The notes: a model not told the origin generated them from the sequence alone. Positions 48,020 through 57,212 are shown, counted from the first letter of the stretch. The stretch: 64,000 bases of DNA from Streptococcus ratti FA-1 = DSM 20564 (GCF_000286075.1 NZ_AJTZ01000005.1:744001-808000); one strand, 5' to 3'. Program-made: numbers and translations.

Positions 48020-48288
48020 TACGAAAGTTATTACAGTAGAATGACATCATTTCTGAAAAAGACATATTATTATTGGCCTCAATTTTTGACTCACTAAGTT
48101 TATTTTTTATTTCTGTATAAAATGTATAGGACAAAACTTTTCTGGTCTCAGTACTTATGCCAGCTCCACAAAATAAAATTAAGTCATTTTTTAATGTTAC
48201 CCTCTATTACATCTTTCGGCAAAACGAATTCATTATAATTTTCACAATAAACACAACCAGCAACTTTTTCCCCATCAATTTTCACCAT
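48020..48288 (-). pseudogene. Second SIR2-like gene, truncated and frameshifted
   Basis: An ATG at 48288, after TAAGGTGAT and nine bases past the herA stop, encodes MVKIDGEKVAGCVYCENYNE and then FVLPKDVIEGNIKK before a TGA at 48184-48186. The stop follows a run of six A residues; with five the frame continues as NDLILFCGAGISTE, the NAD-binding GAGxS start of SIR2 domains, then KVLSYTFYTEI and MSFSEMMSFYCNN, up to FRNGREE. There the sequence switches to the hsdS fragment, so the rest is deleted. The N-terminus has a CVYC pair. It was probably once a full SIR2-domain defence protein. Confidence 0.75.
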
Positions 48289-48297
48289 ATAATCACC

Positions 48298-50157
48298 TTA
48301 CTCTTTCTTCCATAAATCCGTCAAAATAACATCATCACTGCTTGGTCTGTTTTCTTTCTCTTTATCTACCTTAACAAAAACTGGTACTTGCATAGCATTT
48401 CCTGTTATGATAACTTCCCCTTGACCAAGTGACGGAATCCTTTGAAACGAAGATTTATCAAGTGTAGGCATAGTATTAGATAACATTCTAAGATCGTTAT
48501 CATTGACAAGTCTATGAATGAAATAGTTGTGGATTTGTGAAAGTATTGTCGGAGAAATATCGGCTGGTCGTTGACTTGCAAGTGTTAAATAAAAACCAAA
48601 CTTTCTTCCTTCTTTGATAATTTCTTCAAATACACTTAGTCTATAATCCTGCCAACTATCTCCAAGACTATGATTTTGCGCATTTAAGATATTATGGGAT
48701 TCATCAATAATTAAATGTTTTGTACATGAAACTTCGTCGCCTGCTACCAATAATTTCTGTTGATCATAAATCATTTTTGATAATAGCATTGGAATAAGTC
48801 TAGTAATTTCCTGATTTGCATGCACTAAATTAATGACATTGATACTTGAAAAAGACTGATTAATACCATCTGTTATTTCTACAACCTTTTTAAGACTCTC
48901 CAGAGCGGTATCAATTCGATGAAATAAAGGATTGATGTGTTCAATATTGGTTGATTTCCAAGCAGATTGATGTACCTTTTGAAAATCTAAATGGAATTTT
49001 AATTTGTGAATGTCATCTAATTGTTTAAAACGATTTGAAAGTTTTTCTTGTATCGCCTCAATGTTCAACTGATTTATAATGTCTTCGGTCATGTCTGATT
49101 TATCATTAATATATGATGATGTTCCAGAAATTTTGTAGGCTTTAGATGTCGAATAATACTCTAAAGATAAAAGTGTTTTCAAAATATCTTGTTCTGAGCC
49201 TTCTAAATACTGTTTAGCAACATTTATCCAATTATCTTTTGCGTCTGAACTAGCTGCATCACCACTAGTTAAAATTTTCTTTAATGTACCGACTACAAAT
49301 TTTGAAATACTTTCTCCAGTGAAATTTCCACTATTCCAAATTTGTAAAGCTTTCCTCAAAAAAGGAACTTGGGTAGCTGATGTTGCTCCAAATAAGATTG
49401 ATAATATATCTGGATCAAAAAGATAATCCGTTGTCACAGGTATCTTATCGCTATTTTCAGTTCTGGTATTTATATTAAAAACTCTCTTATTCTCTATTGG
49501 GTCAATTCCAAAACTATTATCAGAAGTATACTCCCCATTAAAATCTATTATAAAAAATTGGGACTTTTTCAAAATCTCATTTCTATATTCTGAACGAAGC
49601 AATTCCAAATATAATTTATGCAGTGTATTTGATTTTCCACTACCAGTATTGCCAAATACACCAATATGTGAAGCGAAGATTTTATTAATTGATAAGGGGA
49701 CTGTCTGTCCTTCTAATATCGATTTACCAATTGAAATAACATCATTATCTGCACCTACTCCATAGATTATTTTTAAATCTTCCAATGTTGTTAATGTTAC
49801 TTCATTACCTATCATTGATACAAATTGACTGGTTACTTGAAATTTCTTATTTTCAATAACACCTTTAGTTTTAATCTGGACAATCCTATTGATTGAATTT
49901 TTAGAGTATCTATTATCAAATTCAGTGCTCTTAATCGTATTCTGCTGGTCAATAATTTTTTCAGTAACAACAGTCGCAATTAATTTAATATCATTCTGAA
50001 TAATTGTTAAGAATGCTCCAATTTTTGGGCCATTTAATACATCACCGTGCCACAAGAATTCTGAATCATTTGACATTTGATACATACCAACCTGTGAAAT
50101 ATCACCATCCACACCAACAATAACACCTAATTTTTTTACCGGGATATTCTCTCTCAT
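48298..50157 (-). CDS. HerA-like ATPase of a SIR2-HerA defence pair
   Basis: A 619-residue HerA/FtsK-type ATPase. The N-terminal beta-barrel (HAS-like) part is followed by Walker A GVFGNTGSGKSNTLHKLYLE (about 167-186) and Walker B HLIIDESHNIL (about 485). The C-terminal motif ASQRPADISPTILSQIHNYF is also present. HerA hexamers assemble with SIR2 proteins in known anti-phage systems (SIR2-HerA, called Nezha in recent work). The start ATG 50157 overlaps the SIR2 stop by one base (TGATG), so the two proteins are translationally coupled. It appears intact. Confidence 0.92.
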   Translation of the reverse strand: MRENIPVKKLGVIVGVDGDISQVGMYQMSNDSEFLWHGDVLNGPKIGAFLTIIQNDIKLIATVVTEKIIDQQNTIKSTEFDNRYSKNSINRIVQIKTKGVIENKKFQVTSQFVSMIGNEVTLTTLEDLKIIYGVGADNDVISIGKSILEGQTVPLSINKIFASHIGVFGNTGSGKSNTLHKLYLELLRSEYRNEILKKSQFFIIDFNGEYTSDNSFGIDPIENKRVFNINTRTENSDKIPVTTDYLFDPDILSILFGATSATQVPFLRKALQIWNSGNFTGESISKFVVGTLKKILTSGDAASSDAKDNWINVAKQYLEGSEQDILKTLLSLEYYSTSKAYKISGTSSYINDKSDMTEDIINQLNIEAIQEKLSNRFKQLDDIHKLKFHLDFQKVHQSAWKSTNIEHINPLFHRIDTALESLKKVVEITDGINQSFSSINVINLVHANQEITRLIPMLLSKMIYDQQKLLVAGDEVSCTKHLIIDESHNILNAQNHSLGDSWQDYRLSVFEEIIKEGRKFGFYLTLASQRPADISPTILSQIHNYFIHRLVNDNDLRMLSNTMPTLDKSSFQRIPSLGQGEVIITGNAMQVPVFVKVDKEKENRPSSDDVILTDLWKKE

Positions 50158-51179
50158 CAATCTTTTTCATCCTTATCATGGTTGCTAGAAATCGAACTCA
50201 ATAAGGCTGTTAAGTTCGCAATTGTAAAACTAAACCACTCTTCTCCATTTGATTCATTTGAAGTCTTTAACGTTTTCTCTTCAATATCTTTCGGAGTGAT
50301 AATTTTTAAATTTCGCAGTTCATTATCTAACGATAGATTGTCTAAAATCCTTTTCCTATCATCATCAGAATACCCGAAAACATATATTATCAATTCAGGA
50401 TTTTGAAGTGCTCTAGTAATCATTTTAGCAATATGCTTATCTTGAAAAGAAAATCCAATGACAAACAATACAGACTGAGGCTTATCTAATTCTAATTGGA
50501 AAACCCGAAGCATTTCATGAAAATGGTTATTTAAAAATGTCTCTTGCCCTTCCAATCCAGTTGGTTTGACAATAACAGGTTTATCTACAACTTCCTGCTT
50601 TATCATAATTGAATTGTCTTGTCGTTTTTCCCAATTCATAGAACCATGGGGCTTAATTAACGAAATAGATGGTAACTCATTCAAATAATTATCATTCAAG
50701 CCTCGGTAAGCAACTGTTTTATTATAATTTGAACTATCTAATTTCCTGTCAAAATAACCATTAGCACCATCATTAAAGATAAATTTATTAACTTTCATTA
50801 ATTTATCAACTGATTTTTCAATAAATAAATCGTAGTTAGTTGTAAAGATATTAATATTTTTTGTCGTTTGTCTTGAATTAGAAAGATAGAGTAAATCAAT
50901 GATGGTCTTAATAAATCTATCGTATTGATTTACTACTTTCTCAATTTTTTCATCCTTTATGCTTTCATCAGAAGTTAACTTATCACTTACTTCCTTAATT
51001 TTTTTCTCTAAATTTTGATTTGCAATAGTATCTTCAACTTCTTTTCCTTCAGCATCTTTTTTGAAATAACTCATTAAAGGAATCGCAGGCACTGAGGCAC
51101 CGGAACCAATTAAAAAGTTTAATCTCTTTGTAATAGCATTTTTTCTTAGTTGTTTAATATCAATTCCTTCTTTGTTCAT
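50157..51179 (-). CDS. SIR2-like NADase of a SIR2-HerA defence pair
   Basis: A 340-residue SIR2-domain protein. The NAD-binding motif is [11 protein letters not shown] (GSGAS at 25-29); TTNYD is at 113-117, KPHGSMNW at 176-183 supplies the putative catalytic His, and [11 protein letters not shown] lies at about 240. A charged insertion (residues 40-85) separates the first motif from the helical part. Family members deplete NAD on phage infection. The ATG at 51179 follows an AGAAAGA site at some distance. It leads the island operon and overlaps herA by one base. Confidence 0.92.
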   Translation of the reverse strand: MNKEGIDIKQLRKNAITKRLNFLIGSGASVPAIPLMSYFKKDAEGKEVEDTIANQNLEKKIKEVSDKLTSDESIKDEKIEKVVNQYDRFIKTIIDLLYLSNSRQTTKNINIFTTNYDLFIEKSVDKLMKVNKFIFNDGANGYFDRKLDSSNYNKTVAYRGLNDNYLNELPSISLIKPHGSMNWEKRQDNSIMIKQEVVDKPVIVKPTGLEGQETFLNNHFHEMLRVFQLELDKPQSVLFVIGFSFQDKHIAKMITRALQNPELIIYVFGYSDDDRKRILDNLSLDNELRNLKIITPKDIEEKTLKTSNESNGEEWFSFTIANLTALLSSISSNHDKDEKD

Positions 51180-51221
51180 AAATTTTTAAAATCTTTCTGA
51201 CTTTTAATACTCGTTATATTT

Positions 51222-51249
51222 ATTATACCACCACTTCTGTCCCTCTCAA
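51222..51249 (-). promoter_or_regulatory. Promoter of the SIR2-HerA operon
   Basis: TTGAGA (complement of 51244-51249), a 16-base spacer and TATAAT (complement of 51222-51227) with TGG before it. The leader is about 40 bases. Confidence 0.75.
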
Positions 51250-51380
51250 AGGATAGCTCCCTGATTTTCAAACAATTCTTATTGTCTCCAGCTCTGCTAT
51301 TTCCAAAAGAAAAAGACCAGACTGGAAATGACTGATCTTTAAACAAGGTATTTAGCCATTGGCAAAAATTTATTTAGTCT

Positions 51381-51409
51381 TTGGCATTATCAATTTCATA
51401 TGTTAGAAT
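51381..51409 (+). promoter_or_regulatory. Promoter of a candidate small RNA
   Basis: TTGGCA (51381-51386), a 17-base spacer and TAGAAT (51404-51409) with TGT immediately before, pointing rightward into a region without genes on this strand. Confidence 0.75.
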
Positions 51410-51415
51410 GAATCT

Positions 51416-51558
51416 GATAAAAATAACTTTTGAAGTATTAAGGCTAAATCCCAGAATGGGGTAGGCACTTCTGCGCTAAGCATTCCTAGTACTTAGGATT
51501 ATCTTTTTTAGTATTACTATTCTTTAGACCCTCAGAAAAGTTTTGAGGGACTTTTATT
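51416..51558 (+). ncRNA. Candidate small structured RNA
   Basis: Between the promoter at 51381-51409 and a terminator (CCCTCA/TGAGGG arms, 51529-51549, then TTTTATTTT) lie about 140 bases with no ORF worth naming. AAGTATTAAGG (51433-51443) can pair with CCTAGTACTT (51485-51494), enclosing a CCC/GGG hairpin and a TGC/GCA hairpin. Flanking genes are all on the other strand, so this is not their leader. A 6S-like or trans-acting regulatory RNA is possible; I could not identify the family. Confidence 0.6.
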
Positions 51559-51609
51559 TTATAACCAAAAAGAAAAACCGCATTGCTACACCCACTCACT
51601 GACCTTACA

Positions 51610-51644
51610 AAAAAACTTATCACGAGGCTTTGTGACAAGTTTTT
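51610..51644 (-). terminator. Terminator of the YkgJ-like gene
   Basis: On the minus strand AAAAACTTGTCACA and TCGTGATAAGTTTTT form a stem with one G-T pair, followed by a T run, directly after the stop. Confidence 0.85.
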
Positions 51645-52148
51645 CTATCCCATCCTCTCTTTCAGCTTTTCCACAAAAAGATAGGCCGCTGGGCAAAAGA
51701 GGGTATTTTTGAGGGTCAGATGATTAATTTGATAAATTTTTTTGCGGTCTGTATGCGGAAACTCGCGGCAGGCCTTGGGGCGCACGTCATAGATGGAGCA
51801 AAGATTGTCGTCTGCTCCTAAAAAGGGACAGGGCATGGCCTTAAAAACCTTATCGCCATCTTCATCCACATGCAGGTAGAGGTCTTCAAAAACCGGCAGC
51901 CTCATGCGAAAATGCTTGGCAATTCTGGTAATATCAGCTTCTGTAAACAGCGGACCTAAAGTTCTGCAGCAGTTGGCACAGGCCATGCAGTCTATTTCCT
52001 CAAACACTTGGTTGTGCACTTCCTGAACAATCTTATCCAGATTTTTCGGTGCTGTTTTCTTTAATGCTGCTAAAAAGAGCCGGTGTTCTTTCTGCTTTTG
52101 GAGAGCTAAGTCATGATATTTTTCAAGGTCAATACTTGTCTTAGGCAT
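51645..52148 (-). CDS. YkgJ-family cysteine-cluster protein
   Basis: A 167-residue protein of the YkgJ/UPF0153 family, thought to bind zinc or iron. The cysteine cluster is visible as CMACANCCRTLGP, then MPCPFLG, then LCSIYDVRPKACREFPH. No signal peptide, so cytoplasmic. The ATG at 52148 is preceded by an extended -10 TGGTATAAT. Function unknown. Confidence 0.88.
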   Translation of the reverse strand: MPKTSIDLEKYHDLALQKQKEHRLFLAALKKTAPKNLDKIVQEVHNQVFEEIDCMACANCCRTLGPLFTEADITRIAKHFRMRLPVFEDLYLHVDEDGDKVFKAMPCPFLGADDNLCSIYDVRPKACREFPHTDRKKIYQINHLTLKNTLFCPAAYLFVEKLKERMG

Positions 52149-52204
52149 ATTATTACTTTCTAAAAGGGTTAATCACTAGAATTATACCATAAAAATCAGC
52201 CGTC

Positions 52205-52264
52205 AAAAAAAGAAGAGATATAGACATTCATGTTCACAGCATGGCCTAAGTCTCTCTTCTTTTA
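52205..52264 (-). terminator. Terminator of the lacD operon
   Basis: On the minus strand AAAGAAGAGA and TCTCTTCTTT arms with an inner CATG-containing hairpin, followed by a T run. Confidence 0.82.
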
Positions 52265-52296
52265 CAATATTAAACGATTCATCGGTTTACTGGAAT

Positions 52297-53280
52297 TTAA
52301 AGAATTTTATCTTCCCAGGGAGTGGCTGTTTTCTTAAGCACCTTATTGAGTTCGTCAATATTGCGAAATCCTTCTGTCCGCAGCCAGTCTCTGGCTGCTT
52401 TTTCGTCTTTTTCCATATAAACCTGTACACAGCCTGACCAAGTCGCCCGGCCGCAGAGAACGCCGTTGAAGTTAGCACCGGCTTCGTGAGCCAAGAGCAA
52501 GGTTTCTTGGAACAGCTGAGCACTGACACCAGCACTTAGGTAGATATAAGGAAGATTGGTTGAGGTATCTTGCTCCTGAAAAGCTTTGAGCGCTTCTTCC
52601 TTTGTGAAAAGGACTTTATCAGCAGCATAACCTTCAACAAAATGCATATTTACTGGTACTTCCACTTTTAGGACATCCACTCCAAAACGAGGATCAGAAA
52701 AAACTGCCATCGCGCCATTTACCTTATGGGTTTTTACCTTTGCAAAGGCTGTGCTATTGTTATCTGCAATGTTTTCATCATAGGTCAGAATTTCGAGGAA
52801 GAAAGGGATGTCTTCTGCCTGACACTCAGAGCCTACGCGTTCGATATAGACCTGTTTTTGCCGATTGACAGCTTCATCGCCATCCACATCGTAATAAAGC
52901 AAGAATTTAACCGCATCGGCTCCTTGCTCTTTCAAACGCTTGACCGACCACTCTGGCAGACAGTCTGGCAGCCGGCTGGTTGTCTTTGCGTCATAACCTG
53001 TTTTTTCATAGGCCAGCAAGAGGCCCGAATGCTTATCTTTAACATCAACAGCAGGAAGTCCATATTCTGGATCTAAAAGAATGGATGAGGCATACTTTGT
53101 TAATTCTTCAGATACTAAGGACTTGAGGCGCTCTATTTGTTCTCTAGTAGGGGTGCTGTCTTGATAGTTTGCCATCATTTTACGAAGAGCCCCGCGCTGG
53201 TCAAATGCCAGCGCAGAGATAATACCGTTTTGGCTGACCTTTTCCAGACAGGCTCTTTTTTTAGGGGTTAATGTTAACAT
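52297..53280 (-). CDS. lacD: Tagatose-1,6-bisphosphate aldolase
   Basis: LacD splits tagatose-1,6-bisphosphate (and fructose-1,6-bisphosphate) to dihydroxyacetone phosphate and glyceraldehyde-3-phosphate. The 327-residue protein is a class I aldolase with [15 protein letters not shown]-type N-terminus ([20 protein letters not shown]), the catalytic-Lys region [13 protein letters not shown] and [14 protein letters not shown]. It is the last gene of kinase, PTS EIIBC, EIIA, LacD. No lacA, lacB or lacG is present, so this is not a standard lactose operon. Confidence 0.95.
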   Translation of the reverse strand: MLTLTPKKRACLEKVSQNGIISALAFDQRGALRKMMANYQDSTPTREQIERLKSLVSEELTKYASSILLDPEYGLPAVDVKDKHSGLLLAYEKTGYDAKTTSRLPDCLPEWSVKRLKEQGADAVKFLLYYDVDGDEAVNRQKQVYIERVGSECQAEDIPFFLEILTYDENIADNNSTAFAKVKTHKVNGAMAVFSDPRFGVDVLKVEVPVNMHFVEGYAADKVLFTKEEALKAFQEQDTSTNLPYIYLSAGVSAQLFQETLLLAHEAGANFNGVLCGRATWSGCVQVYMEKDEKAARDWLRTEGFRNIDELNKVLKKTATPWEDKIL

Positions 53281-53321
53281 CTTTCTCCATCCTTATCCTT
53301 CATTAAAAATATATTCATAAA

Positions 53322-53768
53322 CTAACTGCTCAACTTATCTTCCAGCAAGGCTTTTAGCTCTGGGGGTGTCTGTGCAGCTTCAAAAGCTTTCTTAAAGTCA
53401 TCTTTCATCAATAAACGAGCCAGCTGAGACAGCAATTTCAAGTGCGTTGTACCGGCTTCAGTTTCTGGAATAAATAAGGCAACAATATATTGAGTTGGTT
53501 TGCCGTCCATTGACTCCCAATTAATTCCTGCCGCCAGTTTTAAGAGAGCTACACCAGGTTTAGTGATGGTGCTTGATTTCGCATGAGGAATAGCAAAACC
53601 ATCCATCATTCCTGTTGAGCCTTCTGCTTCTCTGTCTTTCAAAGCTTTTAAAACCTCAGAAGCTTCTTTGGCGTAGCCTTCTTTAACAACCAGCTCTGAC
53701 AGATATTGAAAAACGTCTTCTTGGCTTTCCAAAGTCAAAGCGATTTTAATTAACGATTCATCAATCAT
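53322..53768 (-). CDS. PTS fructose-type EIIA component
   Basis: A 148-residue EIIA of the fructose/mannitol family, which passes phosphate from HPr to EIIB. The phosphorylated His is in FAIPHAKSSTI, with GMMDG just before and ALFIPETEAGTTHLKLLSQL after. The start ATG 53768 follows an AGGAG site in the 14-base gap after EIIBC. It is free-standing, not fused to EIIBC as in many fruA genes. Confidence 0.93.
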   Translation of the reverse strand: MIDESLIKIALTLESQEDVFQYLSELVVKEGYAKEASEVLKALKDREAEGSTGMMDGFAIPHAKSSTITKPGVALLKLAAGINWESMDGKPTQYIVALFIPETEAGTTHLKLLSQLARLLMKDDFKKAFEAAQTPPELKALLEDKLSS

Positions 53769-53782
53769 ACTATTCTCCTCTT

Positions 53783-55180
53783 TTAGGCTTTCTTAGCTTT
53801 GGATTTTTGAATCAAGCCCATGAGAATGCCTGAAACCACAGCACCGATAGCGATAGCCAATACCCAAAGAAAGGCATGTGTGACAACTGGCAGAACCAAA
53901 AATCCACCATGCGGAGCAGGCACTTTAACCTTCCACATATAGGTCAGAACAGCTCCTATAGAGGAACCTAACATAAGAGTTGGAATATTGCGCAGCGGGT
54001 CTTTTGCTGCAAAAGGAATGGCTCCTTCAGTAATATGGGTAGAACCTAGAATAAGATTTGCTAATCCGGCATTACGGTCCTCAGCACTGTAGGAATCTTT
54101 AAAAAGGGTGGTTGCAACAAATGTTGTCAGCGGAGGTACGATACAGGCTGCCGAAACACCAGCCATAAAGGACGTATTGCCTTGTGCCAAAAGAGCTGTC
54201 CCTGTAACATAAGCCGCTTTATTAACAGGTCCACCCATATCAAAAGCACTCATACAGCCAATAATAACACCTAAGACTAGCGGATTGGCATTTTCAAAGT
54301 CTGCCAGCCACTTCATCAAGCTTGTATTCACCCATACCATAGGGGAATTAATGAGGGCCATGACCAGTCCTGTAAGCAAGACACCAAATACTGGATAGAG
54401 GAAGATAGCTTTCAGACCATCCAATGATTTTGGCAGACCGCTAAATACTTTGATCAAAGCCAAAATAATATAACCTGCAGCAAATCCACCAAGAATCCCG
54501 CCTAAAAATCCTGAGCCGCCGTTAGCTGCCATCAAACCGGCTACGAGACCTGCTACAAAGCCTGGGCGCTTAGCAATGGATTCAGCAATGAAAGCGGCTA
54601 AGACCGGCGTCATCATTCCCATTGCAACGCCGCCAATATCATTTTTCAACAGAGCAGCAAACCAGTTATATTGGTCGCTGTTTTTGTCAAATGAATAAAT
54701 ACCAAAGAGAAAGGAAACCGCTACCAAGACACCGCCGGCTACAACAAAGGGCAGCATGTGTGAAACGCCATTCATTAAATGTTTATATAGCTGACGGCCT
54801 ATACTTTCCTGGCTGGGAGCTTCTTGATTTTCAGAATGCTCATTTTGCTGTCTGCCTTCTTTGATATAGCCTTTGCCAGCAAGAGCATCATCAATGAGCT
54901 GATCTGCTTTTTTAATACCATCAGCCACAGACACCTCAATCAGGCGTTTGCCGGCAAAGCGTTCTGCCTGAACATCTTTATCTGCTGCAATGATAACCGC
55001 ATCTGCCGCTGCAATTTCTTCCTGTGACAAGGCATTCTCCACACCAACTTGTCCGTGAGTTTCTACCTTGATGCTGACGCCTCTGTCAGCTGCTGCTTTT
55101 TCCAAAGCTTCCTGTGCCATAAATGTATGAGCAATTCCTGTTGGGCAGCCAGTTGCTGCAATAATTTTGTATTTTGCCAT
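53783..55180 (-). CDS. PTS fructose-type EIIBC component
   Basis: A 465-residue sugar permease. The EIIB domain (residues 1-100) has the phospho-Cys in IIAATGCPTGIAHTFMAQEA. After a linker the EIIC domain has about nine helices, GGxLGG-type loops (NGGSGFLGGILGGFAAGYII) and the substrate-loop region STHITEGAIPFAAKDP. I chose ATG 55180 after AGGAG; a longer reading lacks support. Such permeases deliver ketoses as 1-phosphates. It lies between the kinase and EIIA genes. Confidence 0.94.
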   Translation of the reverse strand: MAKYKIIAATGCPTGIAHTFMAQEALEKAAADRGVSIKVETHGQVGVENALSQEEIAAADAVIIAADKDVQAERFAGKRLIEVSVADGIKKADQLIDDALAGKGYIKEGRQQNEHSENQEAPSQESIGRQLYKHLMNGVSHMLPFVVAGGVLVAVSFLFGIYSFDKNSDQYNWFAALLKNDIGGVAMGMMTPVLAAFIAESIAKRPGFVAGLVAGLMAANGGSGFLGGILGGFAAGYIILALIKVFSGLPKSLDGLKAIFLYPVFGVLLTGLVMALINSPMVWVNTSLMKWLADFENANPLVLGVIIGCMSAFDMGGPVNKAAYVTGTALLAQGNTSFMAGVSAACIVPPLTTFVATTLFKDSYSAEDRNAGLANLILGSTHITEGAIPFAAKDPLRNIPTLMLGSSIGAVLTYMWKVKVPAPHGGFLVLPVVTHAFLWVLAIAIGAVVSGILMGLIQKSKAKKA

Positions 55181-55190
55181 TTTTTTACTC

Positions 55191-56120
55191 CTATATCTGA
55201 TGACATTTAATTTGTTTTTGCAATAGTTCAACATCGCTAAAATCGGTTAAACCGCTTCTGAAGGCTGTTGATGAGCCAGCTGCAACACTTCTTGGTAATA
55301 CAGCAGTAATTGCCTCCTGCCGGATTAGTCCCGTTAAAAAAGTTGCCAGCAAGGTGTCACCGGCACAAGCTGTATTAACCACCTCACCTTGCGGAGCATT
55401 GCACTCAAACACTTCTAAAGCTGAATTCACAGCCACCGCACCAGCTCCGCCCAATGAGACCAGAATGTTTTGAGCGCCTTTGTTCACCAGCTCTTTAGCA
55501 CACTCAACAATTTCAGTAAGGCTGAGCGATTCTTTTCCAAACCAGTTAGCCAGCTCTTCTTCATTAGGCTTCAGCAGATAAGGCCTGTAGGTCAAACTTT
55601 CTAAAACAGTCGGATGACTGACATCAAAAATCAGCTGCAGGCCTTTCTCCTGACCAATTTTTGAGATTTCTGTCAGGATTTCAGGCTTCACACCTCGAGG
55701 CAAGCTTCCTGAGACTACCAAGTAATCCCCTTCTGCAAAATTTCTTATTTGCCCTAAGAGTTCTTCCTGAGCCGTCTCACTGACCAATGGACCTCGATTC
55801 ACCAGCTTGAATTCCTTATGTTCGGCATTTACTTTTGTAAAAACATTGATCCGGGTGAGACCGTCAACCTCAACAAATTGCTCTCCTATGTCCTTGGAAA
55901 CCAAAGTATCAGCTATAAACCTGCCGGTAAAGCCTCCTGCAAATCCAATAGCTGTTGTGGAAATGCCCAGCTGCTTCATAATAAAAGAAACATTAACCCC
56001 CTTTCCATTGGCCTGGACATCATCTGACAAGGTACGGTTCACTTTTGATGCCAGCATCTGCTCGGTTTCAATAAACAAATCAATAGCTAGGTTCATCGTA
56101 CATGTGTAAACCCTTGACAT
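55191..56120 (-). CDS. 1-phosphofructokinase/tagatose-6-phosphate kinase family sugar kinase
   Basis: A 309-residue PfkB-family kinase of the FruK/LacC group. It has the N-terminal TMNLAIDLF, GKGVNVSFIMKQLGI, LKPNEEEL and the catalytic NTACAGDTLLATFLTG, where CAGD stands in place of the usual GAGD. It would phosphorylate a ketose-phosphate to a 1,6-bisphosphate, the LacD substrate. Whether it acts on a 1-phosphate (FruK) or 6-phosphate (LacC) cannot be told; the fructose-type PTS favours a 1-phosphate. The ATG at 56120 follows a perfect AAAGGAGGG. Confidence 0.9.
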   Translation of the reverse strand: MSRVYTCTMNLAIDLFIETEQMLASKVNRTLSDDVQANGKGVNVSFIMKQLGISTTAIGFAGGFTGRFIADTLVSKDIGEQFVEVDGLTRINVFTKVNAEHKEFKLVNRGPLVSETAQEELLGQIRNFAEGDYLVVSGSLPRGVKPEILTEISKIGQEKGLQLIFDVSHPTVLESLTYRPYLLKPNEEELANWFGKESLSLTEIVECAKELVNKGAQNILVSLGGAGAVAVNSALEVFECNAPQGEVVNTACAGDTLLATFLTGLIRQEAITAVLPRSVAAGSSTAFRSGLTDFSDVELLQKQIKCHQI

Positions 56121-56184
56121 TATTTCCCTCCTTTCGTTTTTTTGATATAATCTTTTTACAGTCATTATCTTACTATTTTATCGT

Positions 56185-56228
56185 TGAAAGTGTTTCCAAA
56201 AGCAAAGGGAAGTTTGAAACGATTTTCA
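56185..56228. promoter_or_regulatory. Two dyad boxes between the kinase and rpiR genes
   Basis: TGAAAGTGTTTCCA (56185-56198) and TTTGAAACGATTTTCA (56213-56228) share GAAA/TTTC half sites. They could be RpiR-type operators, or the first could be a degenerate catabolite (cre) site. A TGATATAAT extended -10 for the rightward gene lies at 56143-56151. Confidence 0.4.
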
Positions 56229-56237
56229 GGAGTTATT

Positions 56238-56993
56238 ATGAATAAATCAACAAAGCTGACAGACACCGAAGGATATCTCTGGTCTTATATCACTAAAAAT
56301 ACCAACTCCATTGCAAGATACAGCATTTCCGAGCTCAGCGAAGCAGCCAATGTTTCAAATGCTACTATCACAAGAACACTGCAGAAAAAAGGCTATAATG
56401 GCTTTTCTGATTTTAAACATTCTATTGTCATGCAAAAGAAGGATCAGCTCAATATCCTTGACAGTAAAAAAATGGCTATGGATACCAAGCATTCAATCGT
56501 TAAAAATTATCAGGAAGTTGTCAGAACCTTGAACATGCTTGATGTAGATGCTTTGGAAGAAGCCATTCCTCAGCTGACTGAGGCTAAAAGGATTATTATT
56601 TTTGCCAGAGGTTTCTCAGAAATGCTGGGCAAGGAGTTGCTGGTTAAATTTCAATTGCTGCATAAATACTGTGAGATGCATACTGATCCAAACATCATTG
56701 TTCCTGTCAGCAAACAGCTGCTGCCGCATGACTTTGTTCTCTTTATTTCATTAAATGGTGAAACCGCATCCCTTGTCACAGCAGCAAAAAATTGCCAACA
56801 AAACAATATTCCTAATTTATTAATAACCGCCAACAAATCTGGCAGTCTGGCCAAATTTGCTAGATTAAAATTATACGGTTTTAAAACAGAGCTGTCTTAC
56901 TTTCCAGATTTCGAGGTGCATTCCCGCCTGCCGCTCTATATTTTAGGCAGGGTCTTGCTGGATACTTTTTCAGCCAGTGTTCAGTCAAAGTAA
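56238..56993 (+). CDS. RpiR-family transcriptional regulator
   Basis: A 251-residue regulator with an N-terminal HTH_6 domain (SISELSEAANVSNATITRTL) and a C-terminal SIS sugar-phosphate domain (AKRIIIFARGFSEMLGKELL). It is divergent from the kinase-PTS-lacD operon and probably controls it in response to a sugar phosphate. The ATG at 56238 follows AGGAG. Confidence 0.9.
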   Translation: MNKSTKLTDTEGYLWSYITKNTNSIARYSISELSEAANVSNATITRTLQKKGYNGFSDFKHSIVMQKKDQLNILDSKKMAMDTKHSIVKNYQEVVRTLNMLDVDALEEAIPQLTEAKRIIIFARGFSEMLGKELLVKFQLLHKYCEMHTDPNIIVPVSKQLLPHDFVLFISLNGETASLVTAAKNCQQNNIPNLLITANKSGSLAKFARLKLYGFKTELSYFPDFEVHSRLPLYILGRVLLDTFSASVQSK

Positions 56994-57030
56994 AAACTAT
57001 CCTTGCTGACTGCAAAGATAGTTTTTGTTT
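56992..57030 (+). terminator. Terminator of the rpiR-family gene
   Basis: AAAAACTATC and GATAGTTTTT arms at 56992-57001 and 57017-57026, then a T run. Confidence 0.82.
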
Positions 57031-57110
57031 ATTCTGCTGCTGTAGTTATATTACCGGTGCGATGCTGCAGCTGTTCTGCCGCTACACTATTTATTTTTGA
57101 GGAGTTTGCC

Positions 57111-57212
57111 ATGACCTTTGAACAACTGCTCTATGCAGAAATTTTAGCACAGCATCATTCGATTCAAAAAGCTGCGGACATCACAGCCGAGATTCAATCT
57201 TTTCAGGCTTAA
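57111..57212 (+). pseudogene. LysR-family regulator, N-terminal relic
   Basis: An ATG after GAGGAG opens 33 codons, MTFEQLLYAEILAQHHSIQK and AADI, which match the start of a LysR helix-turn-helix domain and then lose similarity before a stop. Sequence downstream to 57447 has no ORF and only faint traces (PTNSLT). It seems to be a decayed gene. The rest of 57213-57447 holds nothing I recognise. Confidence 0.5.

Noticed and set aside
47462-48288. One continuous gene from the SIR2-like start to the HsdS end
   Set aside because: The two parts are in different frames with stops in each and belong to unrelated families, so they are two fused relics.
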